A DNA stretch of 64,000 nucleotides, from positions 78,067-142,066 of the forward strand of contig NW_004440121.1 in the NCBI RefSeq assembly GCF_000330505.1, in the 5' to 3' direction. A program made the position numbers and the translations under genes. The notes beneath the pieces are model-generated. The model was not told the origin of the DNA. It worked only from the letters and a program-made list of their open reading frames with translations, and did not search any database. Positions within the stretch are counted from its first letter, which is position 1. The number at the start of each line of letters is the position of its first letter. This DNA comes from Entamoeba invadens IP1 (taxonomy: Eukaryota; Evosea; Mastigamoebida; Endamoebidae). Shown here one piece after another: positions 10,882 through 20,915 of the stretch.

Positions 10882-11907
10882 TGTTGTTTTCAATGTTTAT
10901 TTTTAAGTTTTTATTATAATCTTATATTGTTTTTTATAAACAATAATTCATTTTATAGCTTTTATTTATAAAAGGTGTGATGTTTGAAACATAACCAAAC
11001 AAGAACTAATTTTTACTATTATGAAACAAAATACTTTATTCATTTTTTAAAAAAGATAGAATAAACAAAAAAATTAAACTAAATTTTTATTAATTGCTCA
11101 GAAAACATAGTTTTGAACTGTTTATCAATAGACTGTCCATCGTTATCAATTATGCTGGAATTGAAAAGCAATGGTCCTTATTGCCGATATAAAAGTTGAC
11201 CACACATATAACCGACTTTTGCTTTTACAAATAAAATATATATTTAATTCCGTTTTTTAGTTGTAATTAAATAATATATTGAAACAATTGTTTTTAAATT
11301 GTTTTTAAATTAAATTTCATTCAAACACATTTTTAAAAAATCTTCAAAAATGACAAATTTCAAAATGTTATTGAATATAAAAATTGGAAATATAGTCTAA
11401 TAAAAAAACTATTCTTTATAATTATTTTGTCAAATTAAACAAAATAATTAATAATTATTTTTTCCATTTTTTGAATATGTTCAAAAATATATATAAATAT
11501 ATATAAATATTAATAATAAAATTTATTTATATTTTTCCAAATGTTTTTAAAGTTTCTGTTGAATTGTAAGTATTTTATTCAAGTCAAAAACTAATATTAA
11601 ATAGTTTATTATTATAAAATTTTTATTGTACAAAAATGGGTTCTAAACAATTTGTATTTGTATAACCAATTATTTATCTATATTTCAATTCAGAATTTAA
11701 TTTTTGTATTGAAACATTGTTTAAAATAATTAATGTAATTTTTAATCATATAATTTTGATAAAAAAATAAGACACATAAAAAATATATTTATGAACAAAA
11801 AACAGAGAAAATAAAATCCATTGTTTAAATTTGTTTTGTTAATTTAAAAATCTCGTTAAATAAGCATTTTACTCATAATAACATATCTGAGTATTCATTT
11901 CAATTTA
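10882..11907. other. AT-rich divergent promoter region
   Basis: Lies between the divergently transcribed leucine-rich gene and the CDF transporter. It is low-complexity A/T with runs of ATATATAAAT around 11490..11520. No gene or RNA seen. Confidence 0.55.
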
Positions 11908-13324
11908 ATGGAACCAACTGCATTATCACAAACACCCACAGATGAACTTTTAGCCAAAGGCGACCCAACTACAATCATCGACTTGAACACACCAGAAGAG
12001 AACAACAAATTAAATACTCCTTCTTGTTTAAATCAATCAAATACACACGAAGAATATGATAATCATATCATCCTTGTCAGTACAAACAACACAATATGGT
12101 ACAAAGATAAAAATTTCTATAAAATGAGTGGTCTTCTTACTATCAATTTAATCTTCTTTATTTGTGAATTGGTGACGGGCATTGTCATACATTCCCTTGC
12201 TTTGTTGGCAGATGCATTCCACATGTTAAGTGATTTAACATCACAAATCATCGGACTCATTGCCATATTGTTATCTAAAAAGAAAGCATCCCCAAATTAC
12301 TCTTATGGATACGTTAGAGCTGAAATACTTGGCGCACTCACAAATGGCATATTCTTGTTGTCTGTTGGCTTATTCATATTTCTAGAAGCCGTAGAACGGT
12401 TCATCCAAATTCAGGTCATCACAAGTCCTGTTGTCATGTTAGTAGTCGCTATTTTGGGACTTCTGGTGAATGTCGGAGCAATGTTTCTATTCCACGACCA
12501 CGACCATCACCACGTTGGACATTCCCATGATCACGTGCATGGGTTGCTTAATGTGTTTAAAAAGAAAGACAACAAACAATTTGAAGTGTTTCAGAACAAA
12601 GAAATGAACGAAGAAAACACTGAAGGCGATTCACAAGTGTTCGACGAAAACATATTAAAAACACAACAAACCGAAGAACATCCAGAAACCCCAGAAATTG
12701 ACGTGAACAACACAAAAAGTGAACTCATCAAAGGAAATCGTTTGTTTTCTATTAAATTAGTAAATAATTATATTATATTTATTTATATAATGAGTGTTAT
12801 ATATAATTATAATATTATAATTATAACAACTAGAATTGCCCAATTCTAAATACAAAGAAAATGGTGTTGACATTGAAAATCAACATCACCACAAAAATTT
12901 AAATATCAGAGGAGTTTTTCTGCATGTGATGTGAGACGCACTTGGAAGTGTCGTGGCCGTAATAGTTGCACTTGGGGTGTTGCTTATTGATGGAGATTGG
13001 AAATATTACTTGGACCCATCACTCTCACTTGTTGTTGCTTGTGTTGTGATGACATCGGGAATGCCGTTAGTCAAATCGTGCGTCAAAATTTTGATGCAAA
13101 GCGCCCCACACGACTTTTCAATTGAAAAAATCCAGAACGAAATTGCATCAATCAAAGGAATTGCACAAATACAGGAAGTCCACGTTTGGCAACTTGCAAA
13201 CGACAACGAAGTTGCAACGGCAAACATTGAAATTAAAAAGGAAAACAAAGATGATGTGTTTGAAATTGTTCAAAACGTTAAACGCCACCACATGAATTAT
13301 GTCACCGTCCAGCCTGAAATTTAA
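11908..13324 (+). pseudogene. Cation diffusion facilitator (zinc transporter) with in-frame TGA
   Basis: Two exons, 11908..12739 and 12834..13324, joined across a GTTTGT...TAG intron of 94 bases, giving 440 codons. The first exon has four membrane segments, the HxxxD metal site in TM2 (ADAFHMLSD) and a His-rich cytosolic loop (HDHDHHHVGHSHDHVHG) typical of ZnT/CDF zinc exporters. The second exon holds TM5-6 and the C-terminal cytoplasmic domain (VHVWQL). In TM5 the expected HVxGDALGSV reads HVM-stop-DALGSV: a TGA (12932..12934) replaces what is normally a Gly codon (GGA), next to the second metal-binding Asp. If the base is real the transporter is truncated at residue 310 and loses half its metal site. 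A sequencing error is the main alternative. Confidence 0.85.
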
Positions 13325-13735
13325 AGTAAATGAATTTATGGTGTTTTATTTAGGAACAGCTTTTTTCACCGATTTTATACAAATTAAATGTTTGTCACAA
13401 TTTGAAAGAAGTTGGAACTAGCTATTGGTTGTACACCCATTTCATACACTTTCCTTGTCCATATTATGTCGAAATTGACGTGGTTAAATCACGTAAAGAA
13501 GTAATAAAGTTTGGTTGAATGATTTACTTTTTCATATTTTACATAAATCACTTTGTATTTTAAATCCAATTGAAATTTTTTCAATTGAGAGATATCTTTC
13601 AAATTTCTCTTTACTACACTTTCTAATTTATTTAAATATTTCATGATAATTTAATTATTTAAATGTTTATACCAAAAATATATATGGATTAAAGTGATTT
13701 ATTATATTTAAAAATTAAAAATAAATTAAAGTATA
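13325..13735. other. Intergenic stretch with a short coding-like segment
   Basis: Immediately after the transporter stop, 13393..13521 can be read on the + strand as 42 codons (Cys/Trp/Tyr-rich) without a start. It might be an old exon or gene remnant. From about 13530 to the tRNA the sequence is plain AT-rich. Confidence 0.35.
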
Positions 13736-13817
13736 GCAAGAGTGGCCGAGTGGTCCAAGGCGCTCGTTTCAGGTACGAGTCTTTTCGAAGGCGTGGGTTC
13801 GAACCCCACCTCTTGCA
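13736..13817 (+). tRNA. tRNA-Leu(CAG)
   Basis: The complete cloverleaf can be folded by eye. The acceptor stem pairs GCAAGAG with CTCTTGC and has discriminator A. The D arm has the GTGGTCC loop. The anticodon stem pairs CTCGT with ACGAG around the loop TTCAGGT, so the anticodon is CAG, reading CTG. A long variable arm marks it as class II, consistent with Leu. The T arm is GTGGG-TTCGAAC-CCCAC, which also contains the pol III B box. No intron is present. A TTTT run at 13818 would terminate pol III. It lies alone, 204 bases ahead of the actin start codon, on the same strand. Confidence 0.96.
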
Positions 13818-13821
13818 TTTT
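13818..13821 (+). terminator. Pol III terminator of tRNA-Leu
   Basis: A run of four T residues directly after the discriminator base, the usual minimal RNA polymerase III stop. Confidence 0.6.
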
Positions 13822-13984
13822 ATACACTTTTGCTCTATATTATTTTTTGAACAATTTTTAATTGATTTAAAATTAGATTGTTTACTTGGAATATGAAAAG
13901 GAAAACAAATAAAAACACCAAAGAGTGAGGCGAACTGAAAGAACTGCCTAACGATATCTTCAACCAAAAACTTTAACCAATTGA

Positions 13985-13992
13985 TATATAAG
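13985..13992 (+). promoter_or_regulatory. TATA-like element of actin
   Basis: TATATAAG lies 37 bases ahead of the actin ATG. Entamoeba genes have a TATA-like box about 30 bases from the transcription start and very short 5' leaders, so the spacing fits. Confidence 0.5.
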
Positions 13993-14021
13993 CAACAAAC
14001 TTGAAAGAAGAAGACATTCAA

Positions 14022-15158
14022 ATGGGAGAAGAAGGAGCTGAAGTACAAGCACTTGTTGTAGATAATGGATCTGGTATGTGCAAGGCCGGTTTTGCTGGTG
14101 ATGACGCACCACGAGCTGTCTTCCCATCAATTGTTGGCAGACCAAAACAAGTCTCAGTCATGGCTGGTATGGGCAACAAGGACACCTATGTTGGAGATGA
14201 AGCACAATCAAAGAGAGGTATCTTGACTTTGAAATACCCAATTGAGCACGGTATTGTCAACAACTGGGACGACATGGAGAAGATCTGGCACCACACTTTC
14301 TACAACGAGCTCAGAATTGCACCAGAAGAGCACCCAGTCCTCTTGACTGAAGCCCCAATGAACCCAAAGGCTAACAGAGAAAAGATGACACAAATCATGT
14401 TCGAGACTTTCAACGTCCCAGCTATGTACGTTGGAATTCAGGCTGTCCTTTCATTGTACGCCTCTGGTAGAACGACTGGTATTGTCATGGATTCTGGTGA
14501 CGGTGTCTCTCACTGCGTCCCAATTTATGAAGGATTCTCACTCCCACACGCAATCCTCAGAATTGATCTTGCTGGTCGTGATCTCACAGACTACCTCATG
14601 AAGATCTTGACTGAAAGAGGATATTCATTCACCACAACTGCTGAAAGAGAAATTGTCAGAGACATCAAGGAGAAGCTCTGTTACGTTGCTCTCGACTTCA
14701 ACGAAGAAATGCAAAAGGCTGCCTCATCATCAGAACTCGAGAAGTCGTACGAACTTCCAGATGGTCAAGTCATCACCATCGGCAACGAAAGATTCAGATG
14801 CCCAGAAGCACTCTTCCAGCCATCATTCCTTGGTATGGAAGCATCAGGTATCCACGAGACTACTTACAACTCAATCATGAAGTGCGATGTCGATATCAGA
14901 AAGGACTTGTACGGAAACATCGTCTTGTCTGGTGGAACATCTATGTACCCAGGCATCAACGACAGACTTGAGAAGGAGATGGTTGCTCTTGCACCACCAA
15001 CAATGAAGATCAAGGTCATTGCACCACCAGAGAGAAAGTACTCTGTCTGGATTGGAGGCTCAATTCTTGCTTCATTGTCCACTTTCCAGAACATGTGGAT
15101 CACCAAGGAAGAGTACGACGAGTCTGGACCAGCCATCGTCCACAGAAAGTGCTTCTAA
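14022..15158 (+). CDS. Actin
   Basis: An intronless gene for 378 residues, starting at ATG 14022 ([16 protein letters not shown]). The family landmarks are in order: the phosphate-1 loop [19 protein letters not shown], the DNase loop, the phosphate-2 segment ([10 protein letters not shown]), the adenosine site and the C-terminal RKCF. Actin polymerises into the filaments that drive amoeboid motility and phagocytosis. Compared with E. histolytica actin as I remember it, the N-terminus is a little longer and there are scattered changes (for example GNKDTYV for GQKDAYV), so this is Entamoeba but a different species or isoform. Codon use is strongly biased to C-ending codons, unlike neighbours, as expected for a highly expressed gene. 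The stop codon is part of TAATTC, the poly(A)-type motif. Confidence 0.98.
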   Translation: MGEEGAEVQALVVDNGSGMCKAGFAGDDAPRAVFPSIVGRPKQVSVMAGMGNKDTYVGDEAQSKRGILTLKYPIEHGIVNNWDDMEKIWHHTFYNELRIAPEEHPVLLTEAPMNPKANREKMTQIMFETFNVPAMYVGIQAVLSLYASGRTTGIVMDSGDGVSHCVPIYEGFSLPHAILRIDLAGRDLTDYLMKILTERGYSFTTTAEREIVRDIKEKLCYVALDFNEEMQKAASSSELEKSYELPDGQVITIGNERFRCPEALFQPSFLGMEASGIHETTYNSIMKCDVDIRKDLYGNIVLSGGTSMYPGINDRLEKEMVALAPPTMKIKVIAPPERKYSVWIGGSILASLSTFQNMWITKEEYDESGPAIVHRKCF

Positions 15159-15474
15159 TTCATTCACATTTTTTATTTTTTTTAAGACCTTAAATAACAT
15201 TGAACATAATTTTATTGTTTAAAAAACTAAGAAATTTTGAGTTTATCAAATATTTCACCATGTTTTTATAAGTTTATTTTGTGCATTACATTAGATAAAA
15301 AAGTAAAATACATCAAAAAATTACAGTATATCTCCAAAAAGTTGTCTTAAGTGTTAAAATTAAAATTACATTGTTTTAATTTAATTATAATAATACCAAA
15401 AACACACAAAAAGTAATTTTCGATCAATAAATGCTCGAATTAAGACCATAAATGGCAGTTTTGAGAATTACCCA
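15159..15474. other. Short tail-to-tail spacer
   Basis: Between the convergent actin and RhoGEF genes. It is AT-rich, with no feature beyond likely 3' ends. Confidence 0.5.
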
Positions 15475-16944
15475 TTAATCCAACAGAGAAAGAGATGAAC
15501 GTTCTCTTTTTTTCTTTTTATAATTGTCCATCTCTTTTTCAACAAGTTCCTTAAACGAGTTCAATTCCTCTTCCGTTTTAAAAGTTGTTATAAGAGTGAT
15601 TTCGTCATTCTTCAATTTAAGGTTCTTCACTGCATTTTCATTCTTCTGGTTCTTCGGATCACTGACGAGAGCAAGTTTTGTGTAATCAGACAGGAATTTG
15701 AAGGTGTAATACTCCGAGTTGGTATCTTCGTCTTGCTCTTTCAACACACACAGTGCGTTATTGAAGACTAATACCACGTACTTTCTTCCTCCTTTCCCAT
15801 TCACTTTAACGGCTTTGACCAATATTCTGCCTTGTGGTAACACTTCCACGCCTTCTGGTATATGCAAAGTCTTATCAATATATCCGCTCGCCTCTTCGAC
15901 TAATTCGGAGAGTCTGGAAGTCTCGTTCACTTGATTTGCAACTACTTTGATTTGGTCGTACGCCTTTTTGATGTTGGCATAGTCGACGTGACTCTTTTCA
16001 GTGTGTTTCAATAAGTCTTTAAGGAGTAACTCGTACCGTGGAAGTCTTTGTATTGGTGTGATTAAAAGGTCTAACATAGAACACGTCTTGAAAGTTGTAT
16101 TCTTTCTCTGCATCTCTGAATAAAAAATTGAGAACTTGTGTGGGTACTTAATTAACGGGAGGAGCTCCGTTGTGTGTCTGAAGTTACTGCAATACTCACT
16201 ATAGACTTTCAAGAATGGAATAAAGGTCAGAAAAGTGTCTCCTATACATGTTGTGGTATTAAAGAAGTGAACTTTCTTCGACATGTCTTGTAAGAACACC
16301 TTGTTTGTCTGGCAGACAGTTTCAATATTCGAAAATAATGTTTTTCTTTCTGTCTCGGTGAGTATTGGTGTTTTCTCAATCGGTTTTTTGACGTCTTCAA
16401 TGACATGTGTGAGTCCTGCAACATAGTTTCTATAAATTAATTTCACTTACTATTAAATAATTATTTAAAGTTGTAATTATTTCATTACTAATCATTATTA
16501 TAATTATAATATTGTCATCTTACAAGGTATTAATATGAGCGATGAACCTCATATTAATACTAAGACTAAAACAAACCGTTCAGTCGTCAAAATTTCAGCT
16601 ACAACAGTTCCTCTATATTCATGTTCATTCTTTTTCGGCATAATTTGATAATTTCTAATTGCTCTTTGAATAACATTGATTGAACTAATTTTCTTATAAG
16701 CATCAACTTCATTAAATAAAGTGTTTGAAAGTGTTGGGGTCAAGCGAAGATCTTCACGATCTTTGAGACCTAATTGAAGAAATTGACGCCCAGTTATCTT
16801 TTGATGGGAGAGTCGAAAGGCTAAAGAACGTTGACCTTTCTTCAAAATTTCCGTGACAAGTCGTTTTGAAGTCCATCGGTTCACGTCCGTATCGTACGAA
16901 TATTTCTGATAAGGATACGCCTCAATTATCACTGCGTCTTCCAT
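15475..16944 (-). CDS. SAM-like/IQ/RhoGEF (DH-PH) protein
   Basis: Two exons, 16944..16577 and 16429..15475, joined over a 147-base GTTTGT...TAG intron (440 residues). The junction falls inside the DH domain and restores its classic opening, EILTTERNYVAGL. Residues about 25-85 look like a SAM domain. An IQ-type helix (VIQRAIRNYQ, about 95-104) precedes the DH domain (about 115-310), which has the family signature SMLDLLITPIQRLPRYELLLKDLL. A PH-like fold (about 320-425) and a Lys-rich tail follow. It should exchange GDP for GTP on Rho/Rac proteins and so steer actin; the IQ helix suggests calmodulin-like control. It converges with actin, without implying co-regulation. Confidence 0.92.
16527..16560. 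repeat. Perfect 13-bp inverted repeat inside the RhoGEF intron
   Basis: GTATTAATATGAG (16527..16539) and its exact reverse complement (16548..16560) flank an 8-base loop, all inside the 147-base intron. In the pre-mRNA this would form a stable hairpin near the 5' splice site. Confidence 0.85.
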
Positions 16945-17511
16945 ACCGTTTTGAGTTCCAAACTCTAAACTGTTAACTAGTTTATATTAAAGTAATCAAA
17001 TTATTATTATTTGGTTTTATCATTATTTAATTATTAATATTTCTTATTATTTTTGATTAAAATTTTATTAACTTATAAGTTAAAAAGAATTATTATATTA
17101 AAATTATAATAATATTATTAATTATAATAATGATAATTATTAATTGTTTACTATAATTATATTATTATAAATTAAATAACTTATTCCATATGCAAAACTA
17201 TTATGAATTAAATTTAATGTAATATAAATAATATAATTTGTTTAATACATGATATATTATAATAAATATCATATATATTTTGATTATATTAATTGATCTA
17301 TAATTAAAATTATAATTTAATTAAAAAAATAATATAAAACAACAAATAAGATTATTAACTAATTTCTATTAATTTAATATTAAATTAAAGAAGTTTATAT
17401 ATTTATTATATTTAATAAAAATTTATATTCAATATCAATAAAACATAATTTACGAACTAAATTATTTAAAAAGTGAAAGAGGTAAAAAAAAAGAACAATA
17501 AAAGAATTCTA
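16945..17511. other. AT-only divergent spacer
   Basis: Between the divergent RhoGEF and RBR genes. Almost no G or C; no gene, RNA or clear motif visible. Confidence 0.55.
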
Positions 17512-18105
17512 ATGCAACAATTTACACGACTTCTCTTAACAACACAATTTGTATTTGACCGTTCGAAATTTAATTGCACTGAAGAAGTTCTTTCTTTATT
17601 TTTACTTGATATTTTGAAGGTACCCCGTCATTTCGAAAAATGTGTTACGACGTGTACTTGTGCAATTTGTTTTGAACAAACCCAATTTCCAATATGTTGT
17701 TCGTCGAGCAAAACACCGTTTTGTATTGATTGTCTGAGAAAACACGTTGTTGCTTCTGTTGAGCAAATGTGGAGGACTCCCCAAATCGTATGTCCTACGG
17801 CTCAGTGTTGTTGTGCGATTTCTTTTGTTGATTTATTGAATCACAACCTCTTCGATTCTCAAGCGAATTTTTTCAAGTATTTAATGATGCAATACAGTAC
17901 ATTGGAAAGGAGAATTTGTTTGGGGTTTTGCCCACATTGTGCACTTGCTATCAAATGTGAATTGTTGCAAAATAGTTTGTACTGCCCAAATTGTAACAAC
18001 ACGTTTTGCTTGGAACAAAGAAAAAGAAAATCACCAGAAGCACAATTGACACTTCCGTCCAAAATACTCAACCACTACAAAACAATACCTGTTGTTCCTC
18101 TTTAA
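17512..18105 (+). CDS. RBR-type zinc-finger protein (putative E3 ubiquitin ligase), short
   Basis: A 197-residue protein from ATG 17512. Residues about 48-100 form a RING-like zinc site (CTCAICFE...C..CIDCLRKHV...CPTAQCC). Residues about 130-170 form an IBR-like half (CPHCALAIKCE...CPNCNNTFC). The order RING1 then IBR is that of RBR ligases, which pass ubiquitin through a cysteine in a third module (RING2). That third module is absent: the protein ends about 27 residues after the last CxxC. Either it is a truncated family member, it continues in an exon I cannot see, or it acts only as a scaffold. The GTG-led upstream extension has no ATG. Confidence 0.72.
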   Translation: MQQFTRLLLTTQFVFDRSKFNCTEEVLSLFLLDILKVPRHFEKCVTTCTCAICFEQTQFPICCSSSKTPFCIDCLRKHVVASVEQMWRTPQIVCPTAQCCCAISFVDLLNHNLFDSQANFFKYLMMQYSTLERRICLGFCPHCALAIKCELLQNSLYCPNCNNTFCLEQRKRKSPEAQLTLPSKILNHYKTIPVVPL

Positions 18106-18364
18106 TAATTAATTATTGATTGATTTAGTGTTCAATCTACAATAAATAGCATAGATTTTGTTTTTGATAGAGTTGTAATTCGCAATTATTTCTAACTTTT
18201 GTTTAATATTTTAATTTAATAATCAAACAATAATTCAATAATAAAATAAGTAACTATTTTCAAAGTTGTCTAATATGAAGTTTGGGGATTATCAACAAAA
18301 TGATATTGTGCTTGATTTGTGTAATACTTATAAACAAGTGCTCGAACAAAATATAAACAATTAG

Positions 18365-20374
18365 TTATATTGCGCGAACGTGCTGCAACTCGTTACAATG
18401 TTGAACATGCGTCTTTGTACATGTATGAGGGAGTATTAATTCGTGGAGGTGTTTGCAATTTCTCACAATGACCTTTTTAATCGTGGTATGGCTCAAGTCT
18501 AAAACCTCAACATTTTTATTTGAAGCTCTAAAAACATCCGACGAAAGAGTTTCAGATATCTCTGCGTTTTTCTTTCCAAGTTCTTTGGAAATCAGCGCTT
18601 TTCTGTTGAAAACTTTTTCTGACTGTCCAAGGATCATCAACTGGACGTTGTTCAAAAAGACGGAAGAAAACGAGTGGTTAATAAGCACCACATCTGTTTT
18701 CGTTTTCGACGAAACAGAGAGCCGATCAGCTGTACACATTGATAAATCCACGAAACGTTCCTTCGACTTGAGAACAATACGCCGACATTTTAAGTGAGGA
18801 CGAACTGTGCTCCGACGGTACGACACGACGTTTATTTCGCCAACATTCCACAACTCTACATCCGCCCCCAAGTGAACTTTTCCAATGTAGTTTGCTTCGA
18901 TGTCTGAAATGATGCTTTTGGATTGGACTGTAATTTTTCTTATTACCCCGCCGAGAACTTTTTCAACCAAACAGTTCACCAACCTGACAAACAAAATTGT
19001 CTTGGGTAGAATTAATCTCTTCACTGAACAGTCATACAAACTGATCATTTTCAGCCGAAATTGCGTTAAGTCGAATAAATCGGCCTTCACCTCAACAACC
19101 ATTTTCATTGATCTTGAAAGCCAAAAGTGGATGACGTCTTGAAGTGAAAGGTCGCAGAACGTGCTCTCGTTTTCTTTGATAAAAACTTTGAGCCTCGTCG
19201 AGAAATACATCCCACACAATTTGACACGTGTAGGTACTTTGAGCTCCAAATCTGCGCAACAACACACACCAACCTTTTCCAATTTGTCACAATGTGTCAA
19301 GTCCATATTGAGGTGCTGGCACTGGTACAAAGAAAGTGAAACAAGAGAAGAGAACGAAAAGTCCCATTGATTGTGCATTCGTGTCAAATTAAGAAACTCA
19401 ACCGGGACGTTGTTCAAACTGAACATTGCTTGTGTTCCTTCCACACTCAGTGTTTTTAGTCCCGAAGGAAGTAATACCGCAAATGGACGTTCATTGTTAA
19501 ACATAATCGTGAGAGCCTTCAAAAATTCGCATTTTCCAACATCCACCACCGAGAGGTTCTGTGGCTCTTTTGAACAAATTTTCATTTCTATGGGGAGGAA
19601 ATTTTGTATATCAATTTCTGTTGCATCCTCCTGGAAGTAGCTAGGGTCGACGTTACAGAGCGTTGTGAAATAAAAATTGTTCTTAATTGATTTTTCAAGG
19701 AGTGTTGCATAGAGTGAAATCTCCTGATAACGCCTTTTTATATCCGAAAATGTTCTGGCCAAAATTTGCGGGGACACGACAGAGTTCACAATAAATACAT
19801 ACTTTACTCGCGTAATGTCAACTCTTTCAAAAGCCTTAATCACGTCTTCATGACATGTGTACTGGAATATGATGTACACTCTCTCGAGCGACGGCAGTGT
19901 ATTCAATAGACGGAAGTTAAACCCAGACGCAAACCCAATTTTCAGTGTCTTTAGACCTGTAAAGTATCTGATAGTGTTAACCAAGTCGTCGAGGTAATGA
20001 GCGGTCAAACGAACAGCAGAGTATTCCTCAATCTTTTCAAAGAATTTGATTTGTGTAGTCGAAAGGGGTTGTGGAAAGAAAAAGTACACAACGTATGACT
20101 GAATGTTGCGGATGAACGCGATTTTGTCAATCCAATGCTTTTTAAATTCTTCCATTTCGTCATTGTCTTTCAGCTCATAAATTGTTTCTAAGTGAGGGAA
20201 GAGAGTTGGGTTCTGACATACAGTTTTGAAAGAAATTTTAAAGGGATTGATCCTCAACATCTGCGAAGTCTCCCAACACCTGGTAGACACTTGGATAAAC
20301 AATTTCATTGTAGTAACGCTGTCAACGTAAAGCAGCACGTTCATTAGATACACCTTTTCAAGCCGCGTTGACAT
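18365..20374 (-). CDS. Leucine-rich protein of the Entamoeba F-box-like/LRR family
   Basis: A 669-residue protein from ATG 20374, paralogous to the 996-residue gene at 7891..10881. Both begin with a LEKxYLMNVxLY leader and a TxxLFxQVSxRCW-like helix, continue as irregular leucine-rich strands, and finish with a VIVRNCKHLHELILP / VQHCNELQ motif. This copy lacks the acidic linker of the larger one. It has no membrane span, signal peptide or catalytic motif. Its G+C content is clearly higher than that of the larger paralogue, suggesting that the two genes have drifted for some time or are used at different levels. Function unknown. Confidence 0.8.
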   Translation of the reverse strand: MSTRLEKVYLMNVLLYVDSVTTMKLFIQVSTRCWETSQMLRINPFKISFKTVCQNPTLFPHLETIYELKDNDEMEEFKKHWIDKIAFIRNIQSYVVYFFFPQPLSTTQIKFFEKIEEYSAVRLTAHYLDDLVNTIRYFTGLKTLKIGFASGFNFRLLNTLPSLERVYIIFQYTCHEDVIKAFERVDITRVKYVFIVNSVVSPQILARTFSDIKRRYQEISLYATLLEKSIKNNFYFTTLCNVDPSYFQEDATEIDIQNFLPIEMKICSKEPQNLSVVDVGKCEFLKALTIMFNNERPFAVLLPSGLKTLSVEGTQAMFSLNNVPVEFLNLTRMHNQWDFSFSSLVSLSLYQCQHLNMDLTHCDKLEKVGVCCCADLELKVPTRVKLCGMYFSTRLKVFIKENESTFCDLSLQDVIHFWLSRSMKMVVEVKADLFDLTQFRLKMISLYDCSVKRLILPKTILFVRLVNCLVEKVLGGVIRKITVQSKSIISDIEANYIGKVHLGADVELWNVGEINVVSYRRSTVRPHLKCRRIVLKSKERFVDLSMCTADRLSVSSKTKTDVVLINHSFSSVFLNNVQLMILGQSEKVFNRKALISKELGKKNAEISETLSSDVFRASNKNVEVLDLSHTTIKKVIVRNCKHLHELILPHTCTKTHVQHCNELQHVRAI

Positions 20375-20915
20375 TTTTATTTTTCAACACAAATTAACTC
20401 GATTGTCTCCGCTTATACAAACTTTCATTCCAACACTTCTCAAAATGTATTCACAAAACATCTCATTTTTTTCAAACTATTTGAAAACTAAAAAATTACT
20501 AAATTGTGATCGAAACTATTGATTGAATAATAATGATCATTTAATTATAACAAATAAAACAATTTTTTAAACATTGAACTCAAAAAAATGATGAATTGAG
20601 GTTTGAAAATCGAAATAATAATTTCTATTCAAAATTAATAAATATATCATAATAACAAATAACAGTTACCATGTTTGAAAACAAATTTTAAAATAATAGT
20701 AAATAAAATTACACTTTTCCAAACTATTTAAACCCTTTTTTTTCAAAAAAATGAACAAAAGACGTATTTTACTATATAACAATAATAAAAACAATTATAA
20801 TATATAATAAAAAAACAAAAAAATCACAAATTGATCGCTTTTTTCCTTCAAAACGTTATTTTTTCTCATTTTTTCCTCTTCCTTATAAAAGTTCGTTCAC
20901 TCAAATAATCAAACA
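20375..20915. other. AT-rich divergent promoter region
   Basis: Separates the leucine-rich gene and topoisomerase II, transcribed away from each other. Poly(A/T) rich; the only recognisable element is the TATA-like box near its right end. Confidence 0.55.
20884..20891 (+). promoter_or_regulatory. TATA-like element of topoisomerase II
   Basis: TATAAAAG lies 32 bases ahead of the start codon, a fitting distance for Entamoeba genes with very short leaders. Confidence 0.5.
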
